Shown one piece after another: positions 1-8,487 of a DNA stretch of 30,909 nt. The stretch covers positions 1-30,909 of the forward strand of contig DASWFO010000048.1 of assembly GCA_036394195.1 (NCBI GenBank), read 5' to 3'. The notes beneath the pieces are model-generated. The model saw only the letters and a program-made list of their open reading frames with translations. It was not told where the DNA came from and did not search any database. The translations under genes and the position numbers were made by a program. Position 1 is the stretch's first letter. Each line of letters opens with the position of its first letter. This DNA is from DATJPD01 sp036394195. GTDB lineage: Bacteria > Pseudomonadota > Alphaproteobacteria > CACIAM-22H2.

Positions 1-79
1 ATTCCCGCCGGTCCCCGGAGACGCGGAGTTCATCCCGCTCCCGGACGAGGAGCCGCCGCCGAAGGTGCGCTATCCTTGA
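1..79 (+). CDS. 3' end of an unidentified gene (partial)
   Basis: A frame open from base 2 runs through 25 codons to a TGA at 77-79. The visible C-terminus is rich in Pro and acidic residues (PLPDEEPPPKVRYP), which looks like a disordered or surface tail. The frame enters from outside the window and converges on the mlaC-like gene, with 43 bases between the two stops. Partnership with MlaC would fit an MlaA/VacJ lipoprotein, but nothing visible proves it. No function is assigned, and a 25-codon open frame in high-GC DNA is weak evidence of coding by itself. Confidence 0.4.
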   Translation, partial: FPPVPGDAEFIPLPDEEPPPKVRYP

Positions 80-90
80 GGTGCGTTGGG

Positions 91-127
91 CTTGAGCGGC
101 GGGTACAAAGGCCGTGTGCCGCTCAAG
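91..127. terminator. Inverted repeat between convergent genes, possible terminator
   Basis: CTTGAGCGGC at 91-100 is the perfect reverse complement of GCCGCTCAAG at 118-127, with a 17-base loop. It sits between two convergent stop codons and includes the stop of the mlaC-like gene (123-125). There is no T-tract on either strand, so it is not a standard intrinsic terminator. It may still block read-through from both sides or protect mRNA 3' ends. Confidence 0.35.
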
Positions 128-788
128 TCATCGCAAGCCGCTTGGCCTTTTCGTCGAGCAGCTGCACCAGCCCCTCGGGGCCGGACCGCGAGAGCACGGA
201 CCTGAACTCGCTGCGCCGCACTGCCAGCTGGCTGATTGTGCCGTCGAGATAGATGTCGATGACGCGCCACGCGCTGCCAACCTTGTGCACCAGGTAGCCG
301 AACTTGATGGAGTCGCCCTTGGCCGGCGTCAACACCGTGCCGACCAGGACGCCCTGGCCGGGCTCCGAGCGGTCGGTGAGCCGAAGCTGCTCGCCGGAAT
401 AGTCGTCGAACTGGGTCGCGTAGGTCGCGATGGAATACCGCCGGAACGCGTCGATCAACGCCTCCCTCTGATCCGCCGACATGTTGAACCAGAGCGGGCC
501 GACCGCGGCGCGGGTCATGCCGGCGAAGTCGAAGGACTCGTTCATCACGGCCTCGAGCGCTGCATAACGGCCCTGATAGCCGAGCTGCTTGGCGCTCTTC
601 ATCACCCGCAACAGGGTGTCGTTGAAGTTGCTCACCACCTGTTCGGGCGTGCGCTGATCGGCGGCCGGACTCGACATCGCAGGAGCCGCGGCGAACAGCG
701 CGATTGCGACCAGCAACGGCGACAGCCAACGCGTGACCTGGAAGAAGTCCGCCTGCGCCCGTCGCGCGGCCTTGAGAACCGGTGTCAT
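123..788 (-). CDS. MlaC/Ttg2-family phospholipid or hopanoid transport substrate-binding protein (HpnM-like)
   Basis: A 221-residue secreted protein of the MlaC/Ttg2D (toluene tolerance) family, the periplasmic carriers that move lipid between inner and outer membranes. A hydrophobic signal segment (WLSPLLVAIALFAAAPAMS) follows a basic N-terminus. Next come the family-typical helical start (TPEQVVSNFNDTLLRVM), the FDFAGMTRAAVGPLW segment with its conserved FD, and the beta region KVGSAWRVIDIYLDG. The start at 788 is preferred over an in-frame ATG at 809 because the latter lies inside a perfect inverted repeat; neither has a strong ribosome site. It lies 115 bases downstream of an HpnN-like RND gene on the same strand. 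That pairing recalls HpnM/HpnN of hopanoid producers, so the cargo may be hopanoid rather than phospholipid. The family call is secure; the HpnM role is inference. Confidence 0.8.
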   Translation of the reverse strand: MTPVLKAARRAQADFFQVTRWLSPLLVAIALFAAAPAMSSPAADQRTPEQVVSNFNDTLLRVMKSAKQLGYQGRYAALEAVMNESFDFAGMTRAAVGPLWFNMSADQREALIDAFRRYSIATYATQFDDYSGEQLRLTDRSEPGQGVLVGTVLTPAKGDSIKFGYLVHKVGSAWRVIDIYLDGTISQLAVRRSEFRSVLSRSGPEGLVQLLDEKAKRLAMT

Positions 789-806
789 GCTATGCCCCGA
801 ATAGAA

Positions 807-835
807 CATCTAAGCGTAGAGCGTTCGCTTAGATG
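807..835. promoter_or_regulatory. Perfect 10-bp inverted repeat upstream of the mlaC-like gene (candidate operator)
   Basis: CATCTAAGCG (807-816) and CGCTTAGATG (826-835) are perfect reverse complements separated by 9 bases. They lie in the 115-base gap between the hpnN-like stop and the mlaC-like start. Size and symmetry fit a site for a dimeric regulator (TetR or MarR type), but no regulator is adjacent. The surrounding sequence is more AT-rich than the genes. It could also form an mRNA hairpin in the 5' leader. Confidence 0.4.
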
Positions 836-903
836 ATTTATTGCCCAATAACGTTAAGAAAGGGTAGCCGTTCTCGCCTTCCTTGTCGATTGGGAAAGCC
901 CGG

Positions 904-3498
904 CTACAGGCGGGAGTTAGGGTGTTTTGAGGAAAAAGCAAGCAAAGGTGGCAGGAATGCCACCGTTGTAAACAATGCATAACCCAGGGCTATGACCAAA
1001 AGTATGCCCATTTCGGCCGTTCCGCGGTGGTGCGACAGGGCAAGTGTCCCAAAAGCCCCGATGGTTGTGAGGGCACTGAACGTCACGGCGCGGGCCGCGG
1101 CGGACTGGAGCACATCCGACAGCCCCTCGCGCGAGCGGGTCACGAAGTAGATATCGAACGCCACCCCGATGCCGAGGAGGAGCGGCAGGGTGATCACGTT
1201 GGCGAAATTGAGCGGCAGGTCGAGCACCACGCCGGTCGCCAGCGTGAGCAGCGCCGCCAGGACGAGCGGTGCCAGGACAAGGAAGGCATCCCGGATGCGC
1301 CGCAGCGCCACGAGCAGGACGATGCTGATCGTCACCGCCGCCGTCACGCCGGCAACGAGCAGCGCCTGCGAGATGGTGTCGGCCGACGCCTGCACGGTGA
1401 TGGCGAGGCCGGTGGCCTGAGGGGCCACGCCCAGCACCGCGCTGCGGAAATCGGCCAGGACCGCGTTGTCGCGAACGTCGCCGCGCGGCATCACTTCGAT
1501 CCGGCTTTCGCCGTCCGGCGCCACCCACTCGCGGACGAGATCGGGCGGGAGTGTGGCGCGCTCCACGTGCTCGGCGCTCAGGGCCGCGCGGAGCTGTGCC
1601 AGCTCCGCGGTGATCCCGGGGATGAGCGCCCGCTCCAGCCTGGTCCACAGGGCGTCGTCGCCGGCCGCGGCGGCGGCGAGGGCTTTTTCGAGATCGCCGC
1701 GGCCGCCGTCGGGACCATGCTTGGCGATGACGTCGCGGAGCGCCTCCAGCAACGCCGACGTGCTTTGGCGGAGTTCCGCCGCGTCCGGCGGCGGGCGCGC
1801 CGGCGACGCATTGAGGACCGGGCCAAGGAAGAAGTTGAGGTCGGCGATGATCGCCAGCTTCTGGTCCTGGTCGTCGGGTACGAAGCTGTCGATGTTCGTC
1901 GCCCGTTCGACCTGCGGCAGCGCCGCCAGCTTTTCGGCCAACGCCGACGCCGCGTCCGGCGATGGCGCCAGGACATCCGCCGTGTAGGGGTTTGCCGTCG
2001 GGTCGTTCATGAGATCGAGGAGTGTCGCCATCGACTCGCGGTTCGGATCCTTCAAGTGCAGCGGATTGAAATCGAACCGCACCCACGGCAGCGATGCGGC
2101 GCAGATCGCCGCCAGGCACACGGCCACGGCAACCATGAGCTTGCGGTGCTTCACCATCCAGCGGTCGATGGGGGCCGCCCACTGGAAGCCCACCGGCGCC
2201 AGCTCGGGCGACGGCTTGACCAGGGTGAGCAGCGCCGGGAGCAGGGTGAACGTGAGGATCGCGGCAATGACCATCCCGCCGGCCGCGATCAGGCCGAGCT
2301 CTGCGACGCCGCGGAAATCGGTGGGCGTGAAGGACAGGAAGCCGAGCGCGGTCGTGGTCGCGGCGAGCGACAGGGGTGCTCCGATGCGGCCCGCCGTCAC
2401 GCGCAGGGCCGTGATCTCGTCGGGGGCGCGATGACGTTCGGCGCGATAGCGCACCGTGAACTGGATCGCGAAGTCGACGGCGATCCCGACGAACATGACG
2501 ACGAATGCGACCGAAATCACGTTCAGGGTGCCGACGGCCACGGCCGCGAACGCGGCGGTGCAGGCGAAGCCGGCCGCGAGCGTCACGAGCACGATGAAGA
2601 TCAGACGCACGGCCCGGAGTGCGATGAACAGGAATAACACCACCAGGGCCACCGAGAGGCTGATCGAGAGTGCCGCTCCCTCCTCGACGCTGGCCAGTTC
2701 GTCGTCGTTGAGCGGCACCGAGCCGGTGATCCGGACCCGCAGCCCGTGCTCCGGGGTCAGGCCCAGCTCGCGGGCCGCCGTCCGGACGGCTTCGGTGGCG
2801 CGGGCACCCGGCTGGATGTCGCTGAAGTCGAGCACCGGCTTGGTCACGATGAAGCGGCGAAGCTCCTCGGGCCGGGGCGTGCGGCCGGTCAGGATCTCGC
2901 TCCACGACATCGGGTGCTCGGCCCCCGTGATCACGCTGTTGATGGCGGCGCCGATCGCGGTGATCGCCTGCGAGAGGCTCGCCGGATCGATGTCGCCGTG
3001 CCGGACGCCCAACAGGGCGATCTGCAGGGCGTTGAACAGGCCGCGCAGCGACGGATCGGCCGCCAGCCCGCCGATCATCGGCTGGGCCTGGATCAATTGT
3101 TCGGACAGTTCGCTCAGCTCCGGCAGGTCCAGGAAGAGCAGTCCGTTCTTGCGGAAGAACGGGTCCGATCCGGGCTGCTGGACGCTTTGGAACAGATCCG
3201 GCTGGGCGGTCAGGCGCGATGCCAACGCCGTGACCGCGGTTTCGGCGTGCTCGGGGGTCGCGCCGTCGACCACCACCACCAGGGTGTCGACCGTGCCGGG
3301 AAAGAGGTTTTCATAGTGGGCTTCCTGCTGCTGCCACGGCAGGTCGGCCGACAAGAGGTTGGCGACGTTCGCGTCGATGGTCAGTCGGCCGGCCGCAAAG
3401 ACGCCCACCCCCGCGCTGACGAGGAGCAGGAGAGGGGCAACCCAGATCGCGCCGCGCCGGCAGCGCTCGACAACGTCAACGATGAACCGTGCCCACAT
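904..3498 (-). CDS. hpnN: RND/MMPL-superfamily transporter, HpnN-like hopanoid transporter
   Basis: An 864-residue RND-superfamily membrane protein with two-fold internal symmetry. One N-terminal TM (about 15-38) leads into a large periplasmic loop, then a five-helix block (about 275-430). A second single TM (about 455-475, KLMVAVAVCLAAICAASLPW), a second loop and a C-terminal helix block follow. Length and layout match HpnN, which moves hopanoids to the outer membrane, rather than the larger AcrB-type pumps. Both loops contain long Ala/Leu-rich helical stretches as in MmpL/HpnN loops. The ATG at 3498 is the only reasonable start. The mlaC-like gene downstream fits an HpnN/HpnM pair. No squalene-hopene cyclase or other hpn gene is in view, so the substrate is inferred. 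Confidence 0.75.
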   Translation of the reverse strand: MWARFIVDVVERCRRGAIWVAPLLLLVSAGVGVFAAGRLTIDANVANLLSADLPWQQQEAHYENLFPGTVDTLVVVVDGATPEHAETAVTALASRLTAQPDLFQSVQQPGSDPFFRKNGLLFLDLPELSELSEQLIQAQPMIGGLAADPSLRGLFNALQIALLGVRHGDIDPASLSQAITAIGAAINSVITGAEHPMSWSEILTGRTPRPEELRRFIVTKPVLDFSDIQPGARATEAVRTAARELGLTPEHGLRVRITGSVPLNDDELASVEEGAALSISLSVALVVLFLFIALRAVRLIFIVLVTLAAGFACTAAFAAVAVGTLNVISVAFVVMFVGIAVDFAIQFTVRYRAERHRAPDEITALRVTAGRIGAPLSLAATTTALGFLSFTPTDFRGVAELGLIAAGGMVIAAILTFTLLPALLTLVKPSPELAPVGFQWAAPIDRWMVKHRKLMVAVAVCLAAICAASLPWVRFDFNPLHLKDPNRESMATLLDLMNDPTANPYTADVLAPSPDAASALAEKLAALPQVERATNIDSFVPDDQDQKLAIIADLNFFLGPVLNASPARPPPDAAELRQSTSALLEALRDVIAKHGPDGGRGDLEKALAAAAAGDDALWTRLERALIPGITAELAQLRAALSAEHVERATLPPDLVREWVAPDGESRIEVMPRGDVRDNAVLADFRSAVLGVAPQATGLAITVQASADTISQALLVAGVTAAVTISIVLLVALRRIRDAFLVLAPLVLAALLTLATGVVLDLPLNFANVITLPLLLGIGVAFDIYFVTRSREGLSDVLQSAAARAVTFSALTTIGAFGTLALSHHRGTAEMGILLVIALGYALFTTVAFLPPLLAFSSKHPNSRL

Positions 3499-3612
3499 AC
3501 CTGAGGATCCCTGGTCTGTCCCCAGGTCGAGCCGCTCCAGAAAGGAAGCCGAACCTGACGGAGTTTGGCGCCGCGTGCAACCCTTGCGTTGGTATGGCCC
3601 GCCCGGCCGGCG

Positions 3613-4317
3613 TCATAGCCCTAGATAGGCTTGGCGCACGCGGTCGTCGTGGAGGAGTTCGTCGCCGCGCCCGGACATGACGATCCGGCCGTTCTCGAGC
3701 ACGTACGCGTGCTGCGCCAGCTTCAGCGATACCGCGACGTTCTGCTCCACGAGCACGATCGTCAGCCCTTCCTCGTGGAGGCGCTTGATGACCCGGAACA
3801 CTTCCTGCACCAAGGCCGGCGACAATCCGAGCGACGGCTCATCGAACATCATCAGGCGCGGGCGGCCCATCAGGCAGCGGCCGATGGCCAGCATCTGCTG
3901 CTCTCCGCCGGAGAGCGTGCCGGCCGATTGGCGACGGCGCTCTGCCAGGCGCGGAAAGCGCCGGTAGACATAATCCAGGGTCTGGGCTGATTGCGCCCGC
4001 GCATCCCTCGACACCGCGCCGAGCTCCAGGTTGTCGGCGACGCTGAGCGTCGGAAAGATCTGTCGGCCCTCGGCGACTTGTCCGATGCCAAGCGCGCAGA
4101 CGCGATGGCTGGGCAGGCCGGTGATGTCCGTCCCGTCCAACGTGATGCGGCCGGCCGAGGGACGTTCCATGCCGGCGATGGCGCGGATCAGCGAACTCTT
4201 GCCGGCCCCGTTCGCGCCGACGATGGCGACGATCTCGCGCGCCGGCACGTCCAGCGACACGCGGTCGAGCGCCTGGGCGTCGCCGTAATGAAGATCGAGA
4301 TCGCGGACCTCGAGCAT
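3613..4317 (-). CDS. livF: Branched-chain amino acid-type ABC transporter, ATP-binding protein LivF
   Basis: A 234-residue ABC ATPase of the LivF type. Walker A GANGAGKS lies at 34-41, the signature LSGGEQ at 135-140, Walker B LMMFDEP at 155-161, and the switch His is replaced by Gln (VEQNV about 190), as is usual in LivF. The N-terminus (MLEVRDLDLHYGDAQAL) is typical of the family. Its ATG at 4317 directly follows the TAA of livG with no spacer, so the two are translationally coupled. With LivG it powers the LivHM permease. The transported compound cannot be read from the ATPase; Liv systems carry branched-chain amino acids but also amides, urea and aromatic acids. It is the last gene of the operon, with 114 gene-free bases before hpnN. 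Confidence 0.92.
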   Translation of the reverse strand: MLEVRDLDLHYGDAQALDRVSLDVPAREIVAIVGANGAGKSSLIRAIAGMERPSAGRITLDGTDITGLPSHRVCALGIGQVAEGRQIFPTLSVADNLELGAVSRDARAQSAQTLDYVYRRFPRLAERRRQSAGTLSGGEQQMLAIGRCLMGRPRLMMFDEPSLGLSPALVQEVFRVIKRLHEEGLTIVLVEQNVAVSLKLAQHAYVLENGRIVMSGRGDELLHDDRVRQAYLGL

Positions 4318-5037
4318 TTAGACCGCTTCTTCCCCTAGGTAGCATTCGAGAACGGCGGGGTCGCGCACCACGACCTCCGGCGCGCCTTCGGCGATCTTCT
4401 TCCCATAGTTGAGGACGATCACGTGCTGGGCGAGAGCCATCACCGCCCGCATGACATGCTCGATGAGCAGGATAGTGACGCCGAGCTCGCGATTGATCTC
4501 GCGGAAAAAGGCGACCATCTGGTCGGTCTCGGTGGGCCGCAGGCCCGCCATCACCTCGTCGAGCAGGAGCAGCTTCGGCCGCGTGCCCAGGGCCCGCGCC
4601 ACTTCGAGCCGCTTGCGGTCGGGCAATGTCAGGCTCGCGGCGCGGTGATCCCGCTTCGGCCACAGGTCGAGCCGCTCGAGGATGCCGCGCGCGGCCTCGC
4701 GGGCGGCCGCGACGTCGGGTGTCGCGTGCAGACAGCCGACCATCGCGTTCTCTTCCACCGACAGCTCGCCGAACGGCCGGACGATCTGGAAGGTGCGGGC
4801 GATCCCGGCGGCGCAGACCTGATGCGGCGCCAGGCCGTCGAGCCGCCGGTCGCCGAAGCGGATCTCGCCCGAATCCGGACGTGCCACTCCGGCGATCAGG
4901 TTGAAGGTCGTCGTCTTGCCGGCACCGTTGGGGCCGATCAAGGCGACGATCGCGCTGTCCGGCACGTCGAACGACACGCGATCGACCGCCTGAAGGCCGC
5001 GAAACCGCTTCGACAGGTCGCGCACGCGGAGCATCAT
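4318..5037 (-). CDS. livG: Branched-chain amino acid-type ABC transporter, ATP-binding protein LivG
   Basis: A 239-residue ABC ATPase of the LivG type. Walker A is GPNGAGKT at 35-42 and Walker B LLLLDEVMAGL begins at 156. The ABC signature is degenerate: where LSGGQ is expected it reads LTLPDRKRLEVARAL (136-150), a variant known in LivG-like proteins. IEHVM near 192 carries the switch His. The frame stays open far upstream, but that part is a shadow of livM. The true start is the ATG at 5037 (or its neighbour at 5034), which overlaps the livM stop as TGATG. Its TAA abuts livF. It pairs with LivF on the cytoplasmic face of LivHM. Confidence 0.9.
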   Translation of the reverse strand: MMLRVRDLSKRFRGLQAVDRVSFDVPDSAIVALIGPNGAGKTTTFNLIAGVARPDSGEIRFGDRRLDGLAPHQVCAAGIARTFQIVRPFGELSVEENAMVGCLHATPDVAAAREAARGILERLDLWPKRDHRAASLTLPDRKRLEVARALGTRPKLLLLDEVMAGLRPTETDQMVAFFREINRELGVTILLIEHVMRAVMALAQHVIVLNYGKKIAEGAPEVVVRDPAVLECYLGEEAV

Positions 5038-6053
5038 CACGCCTTCCGCGCCGTGCCGCGCAGACCGAGCTTCCGCGCCAGATACGGCCACACGCCGTGG
5101 CGCTGGAAGACGACGATCAGCACGACGCACAGCCCATAGAACACCTGTTTGATGCCGTCGAGCTTGAGGGCGCCCTGGAACGGCTCCAGCATCACCGTCA
5201 GGGATTCGCCGAGCGGCGTCAGGATGAACGCCCCGACGATTGGGCCCATCAGGGTCCCGACTCCGCCGGTCACCGCGCCCAGCAGCATGTCGATCGATCG
5301 GGTGACGGAGAAGATCGGCTCCGGAAACAGCGTGTTGTAGTAGAACGCGTAGACCACGCCGCCCGCGGCGGTGAGGGCCGCCGACAGCATCACCGCCAGG
5401 ATCTTGTAGCGGAAGGTGTGGATGCCCAGCGCCTGCGCCGCCACCTCGTCCTCGCGGATCGCGAGCCAGTAATAGCCGAGCCGGCTCGAGAGCAGCATCC
5501 GGCACAGCGCCAGCACGCCGGCCGTGCCGGCCAGCCAGATGTAGTAGAACATCGTCGGTGCGCCGCGGAGGTTCCACAGGTCGCTCGACTCGCGGTTGGC
5601 CACCGGCAGGAAGAAACCGGCGGTGCCGCCGACCCAGTCGATGTGGTCGAAGAGGATGCGCGTGAACTCGGCAAACGCGATGGTGAGCAGCGCGAAATAA
5701 ACGCCGCCGATCCGGAAGCGGAACCCCAACGCGCCGATGAACGCACCGATGAGGGCCGCGACCGCGGCCCCGGCGCCCATCCCGATCCACGGGCTGATGC
5801 CGAACTTCACGAAGAGGGCGGCGCTCGTATAGGCGCCGAGCCCGAAATAGAGCGCGTGGCCCAGCGACAGCTGGCCCGCGAAGCCCATCATGATGTTCCA
5901 CGCCTGGCCGAGATAGGCGAAGTACAGGACGAGGATCAGCACCGACAGCACGTAGGCATCGACCACGAACGGGGCGGCGAGCAGCACCGCCAGCACGATG
6001 GCCAGCAGCAGCCGTCCCCGCGCCGGCACGTCGGTAAGCCAGAGGGTCGTCAT
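5037..6053 (-). CDS. livM: Branched-chain amino acid-type ABC transporter permease LivM
   Basis: A 338-residue polytopic permease. Family landmarks are LGQAWNIMMGFAGQLSLGHALYFGLGAY (about 60-87) and the cytoplasmic coupling segment around LAIREDEVAAQALGIHTFRYK, the LivM counterpart of the EAA loop. A late GAVTGGVGTLMGPIVGAF segment follows. The start at 6053 forms an ATGA overlap with the livH stop, which argues against the longer upstream extension of this frame. The stop overlaps the livG start. It forms a heterodimeric channel with LivH. Confidence 0.92.
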   Translation of the reverse strand: MTTLWLTDVPARGRLLLAIVLAVLLAAPFVVDAYVLSVLILVLYFAYLGQAWNIMMGFAGQLSLGHALYFGLGAYTSAALFVKFGISPWIGMGAGAAVAALIGAFIGALGFRFRIGGVYFALLTIAFAEFTRILFDHIDWVGGTAGFFLPVANRESSDLWNLRGAPTMFYYIWLAGTAGVLALCRMLLSSRLGYYWLAIREDEVAAQALGIHTFRYKILAVMLSAALTAAGGVVYAFYYNTLFPEPIFSVTRSIDMLLGAVTGGVGTLMGPIVGAFILTPLGESLTVMLEPFQGALKLDGIKQVFYGLCVVLIVVFQRHGVWPYLARKLGLRGTARKA

Positions 6054-6922
6054 GACGCGCGCTTGCCCAGCAGGCCCTGCGGCCGGAACAGCAGCACCAG
6101 GATCAGGAGGCCGAAGCTGAACATCGACTTGAGCGACGGGTCGATGAGCAGGCCCGCCAGCGCTTCGGAGACGCCGATCAGCACGCCGCCGAGCAGAGCC
6201 CCGGTCAGGCTGCCGAGCCCGCCGACGATCACGACCACGAAGGCCAGCAGCGTGTACTCCGTCGCGAGATACGGATGGACGTCGACCAGCATCAGGAGGA
6301 TGCATCCGGCGGCGGCGATGCAGGCGGTGCCCAGGCCGAACGACAGCGCGAAGAGGTGCTTGACGTTCAGCCCGATCACGCGCGCGCCGGTCAGATTGTC
6401 GGCGCAGGCGCGGATCGCCTTGCCGGTCCGGGTCCAGCGGAAGAACGCCGCCAGCAGTGCCGCCACCACGATGGCCGCGCCGCCCGCGAACACCCGCACC
6501 TTATCGACGAGGATGGGGCCGAATTCGTAGGAATCGTATGCGTACGGCAGCGGCACGTTCTGCGCGTCGGGGCCGAAGATCATGAGGCAGGCGGAGACGA
6601 TCATGATCGCGATCGCCGCCAGCAGAAGAAACTGCATGTAGTCGGGCACGTCGATCAGGCGGTTGATGATCCCGGCCTGCAGCCCGTAGCCGAACGCGAA
6701 CAGGACGACCGCGACCAGCGGGACGCTGAGCAGCGGATCGAGCCCGAGCGAGCGGAAGATCACGAGGGCGAGATACATCGCGATCACCATCATCTCGCCA
6801 TGCGCGAAATTGACGATCTTGCACACGCCGAAGATGACCGACAGGCCGAGCGCCGACAGGCCGTAGACGAGGCCGGTCAGGACGCCGCTGACGATCTGGT
6901 TGACGTAGGTGTCGAGAAGCAT
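6050..6922 (-). CDS. livH: Branched-chain amino acid-type ABC transporter permease LivH
   Basis: A 290-residue permease rich in TM segments. It begins with the typical LivH N-terminus (YVNQIVSGVLTGLVYGLSALGLSVIFGV) followed by KIVNFAHGEMMVIAMYLA. The coupling loop appears as AIRACADNLTGARVIGLNVKHLF, and the C-terminus FRPQGLLGK is a family hallmark. The start at 6922 (MLLDTYVNQ) is chosen because the upstream in-frame residues, back to 6991, read through repeat DNA. No clear ribosome site is visible. It is separated from livK by 200 bases of repeat sequence, so a processing or attenuation point between the abundant binding protein and the membrane genes is possible. Confidence 0.92.
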   Translation of the reverse strand: MLLDTYVNQIVSGVLTGLVYGLSALGLSVIFGVCKIVNFAHGEMMVIAMYLALVIFRSLGLDPLLSVPLVAVVLFAFGYGLQAGIINRLIDVPDYMQFLLLAAIAIMIVSACLMIFGPDAQNVPLPYAYDSYEFGPILVDKVRVFAGGAAIVVAALLAAFFRWTRTGKAIRACADNLTGARVIGLNVKHLFALSFGLGTACIAAAGCILLMLVDVHPYLATEYTLLAFVVVIVGGLGSLTGALLGGVLIGVSEALAGLLIDPSLKSMFSFGLLILVLLFRPQGLLGKRAS

Positions 6923-6977
6923 CAGATCGGCATCATTGGGACGGAAAACCCCACTCCCATCCGGCGCTGGCGCGCCG

Positions 6978-7080
6978 ACCTCCCCCCTCAAGGGGGAGGT
7001 GAGCCAAACGACCGCCCGAATTCATTTGCCTCCCCCTTGCGGGCGAGGCCGCGAGCGTGAGCGAGCGGGTGGGGGATGCC
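6978..7080. repeat. Intergenic hairpin repeat (CCTCCCCC/GGGGGAGG type) between livK and livH
   Basis: ACCTCCCCC (6978-6986) pairs with GGGGGAGGT (6992-7000) around a 5-base loop. A second related block (about 7029-7080) has CCTCCCCCTTGCGGGCGAGG and then GAGCGAGCGGGTGGGGG. The same arrangement, with CCTCTCCC arms, occurs at 17801-17911. Such elements are common dispersed repeats in alphaproteobacteria. Lying between livK and livH, the hairpins could stabilise the livK mRNA 3' end. Confidence 0.7.
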
Positions 7081-7122
7081 TCACGCACCGTGATTCCCGG
7101 ATAGGTTCCGGCGACCAGAGCC

Positions 7123-8358
7123 TCAGGTCCGGTTGCGCCAGCCCGGGACCGGGAACACGAGGTTGCGCTCGGACGAGGCCAGCGGCAGCACGACCTTCGC
7201 CTCGCCGCCGAAGTTCTGAACGGCGGCGAGACCCAGCGTGTCGTTCTGGCCCTTGGCGTCGAACGAGATGCCGGCCCCGATCGAGGCGTTGTCCTTGATG
7301 TTCGTCGTCTTCAGCGCCTCTACCAGCGCCTGCGGCGCCGCCGACTTGGCGCGCTTGTACGCATCGGCGCAGATCAGCATCGCCTCGAAGGAGTAGACAG
7401 TGTTGGTGTCGACCGTCTGGCCGGGGAACATCTTCAGGTGCGTGTTGACCATTTTCTGCGCGAGCGGCTTGCGCGGGTCGAACCACGGGACGCAGGAGAT
7501 CGGATAATCGCCGAGCTTGCCGAGCGTCTTCATGTATTGGTTTTCGTACCAGCCCGGCCCGGCGGCGACGACGCCCCACGGCTCCCAGCGCTGCTTGACC
7601 ATCTCGCGCGTCACCAGGATCGCGTCGTTGAGGCGGCTGACCGCGAGCACCAGTTCCGCCCCGGTGGCCTTGGCCTTCGCGACCTCGACCGAGAGATCGC
7701 GCGCCCTGGGATCGTAGGCGATGAAATCGGCGAACTTGTACGGCATGTTCTGGCGCGGGAACAGCGCGTCGATGGCCCCCTTGATCGCCGTGCCGTAGGT
7801 GTCGTTGACATGCAGCACGACGCATTGGGTCGGCGTTTTGTTGGACGCGGCGAAGAGCTGCTTCTGGAGGTCGAACGTGCCGCCGACGATCGTGCCGGCG
7901 CGCGGAAAATTGCGGAACACGAATTTATAACCCTGCTCGGTGATCTGCGGCGCCGCCGCGATGTTGATCACGAACGGGATGCCGCGCTGCTCGGCGACCT
8001 GGGCAATCGCCAGCGTATGTCCGGATTCGAACGCGCCGACCAGGACCTGCGCGCCGGCATTGATCAGCCGCTCCGCGGCGGCCCGCGCGATGTCCGGGCT
8101 CGATTCCGTATCGCCGTTCATGATCTCGACCGCCGGGTAGCCGAGCTCCTTCAGCACCGGCAGGGCCGCCTCGCAGCCGCGGTTGCAGGCCTGGCCGATC
8201 TGGGCCAGGTAGCCGGAGGTCGGGTGCAGCACGCCGACCTTGAGGGGGGCCGACTGTGCCTGGCCGCGGCGGAACGGGCCGGCCCCGACGAGGGCGGCGG
8301 CGGATGCGCCGGCGACGAGGACACCCCGGCGGGTCATATGGCGGATCGATCTCGACAT
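7123..8358 (-). CDS. Liv-type ABC transporter substrate-binding protein
   Basis: A 411-residue periplasmic binding protein of the LivK/amide-binding (type I periplasmic fold) family. It starts at the ATG at 8358, which has a strong ribosome site (GGGGAGG, 6 bases upstream); the frame is open further up but without such a site. The leader has a twin-arginine-like motif (MTRRGVLVAGASAAALVG) and a cleavage region near AQS. The mature part begins LKVGVLHPTSGYLAQIG, typical of the family, and GDTESSPDIARAAAERLI matches the usual D-x-x-x-x-P segment. It supplies ligand to LivHMGF encoded downstream. A DapA/NAL lyase gene just upstream suggests the ligand may feed that enzyme, but the sequence does not give the substrate. 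Confidence 0.9.
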   Translation of the reverse strand: MSRSIRHMTRRGVLVAGASAAALVGAGPFRRGQAQSAPLKVGVLHPTSGYLAQIGQACNRGCEAALPVLKELGYPAVEIMNGDTESSPDIARAAAERLINAGAQVLVGAFESGHTLAIAQVAEQRGIPFVINIAAAPQITEQGYKFVFRNFPRAGTIVGGTFDLQKQLFAASNKTPTQCVVLHVNDTYGTAIKGAIDALFPRQNMPYKFADFIAYDPRARDLSVEVAKAKATGAELVLAVSRLNDAILVTREMVKQRWEPWGVVAAGPGWYENQYMKTLGKLGDYPISCVPWFDPRKPLAQKMVNTHLKMFPGQTVDTNTVYSFEAMLICADAYKRAKSAAPQALVEALKTTNIKDNASIGAGISFDAKGQNDTLGLAAVQNFGGEAKVVLPLASSERNLVFPVPGWRNRT

Positions 8359-8487
8359 GGCTGCCTCCCCTGGTTCGTTGGCCGCGAACGGCGCGTCATT
8401 CATAAAAGAAAACCGTTTGGCCATCAATTCGGCCAATCGAGCCACCCCGTGCGAGGCGCCCGCTAAACAGGGGCCGGCTTTCGGATG

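Noticed and set aside
1027..2637. 536-codon open frame on the + strand
   Set aside because: It lies antisense to the hpnN-like gene; its product is Arg/His/Glu-rich with no family features, as expected for a shadow in high-GC DNA.
5038..5901. N-terminal extension of LivG
   Set aside because: The frame is open but overlaps livM entirely; ABC homology begins at the ATG overlapping the livM stop.
5097..6530. 477-codon open frame on the + strand
   Set aside because: Antisense to livM/livH; no recognisable motif or ribosome site.
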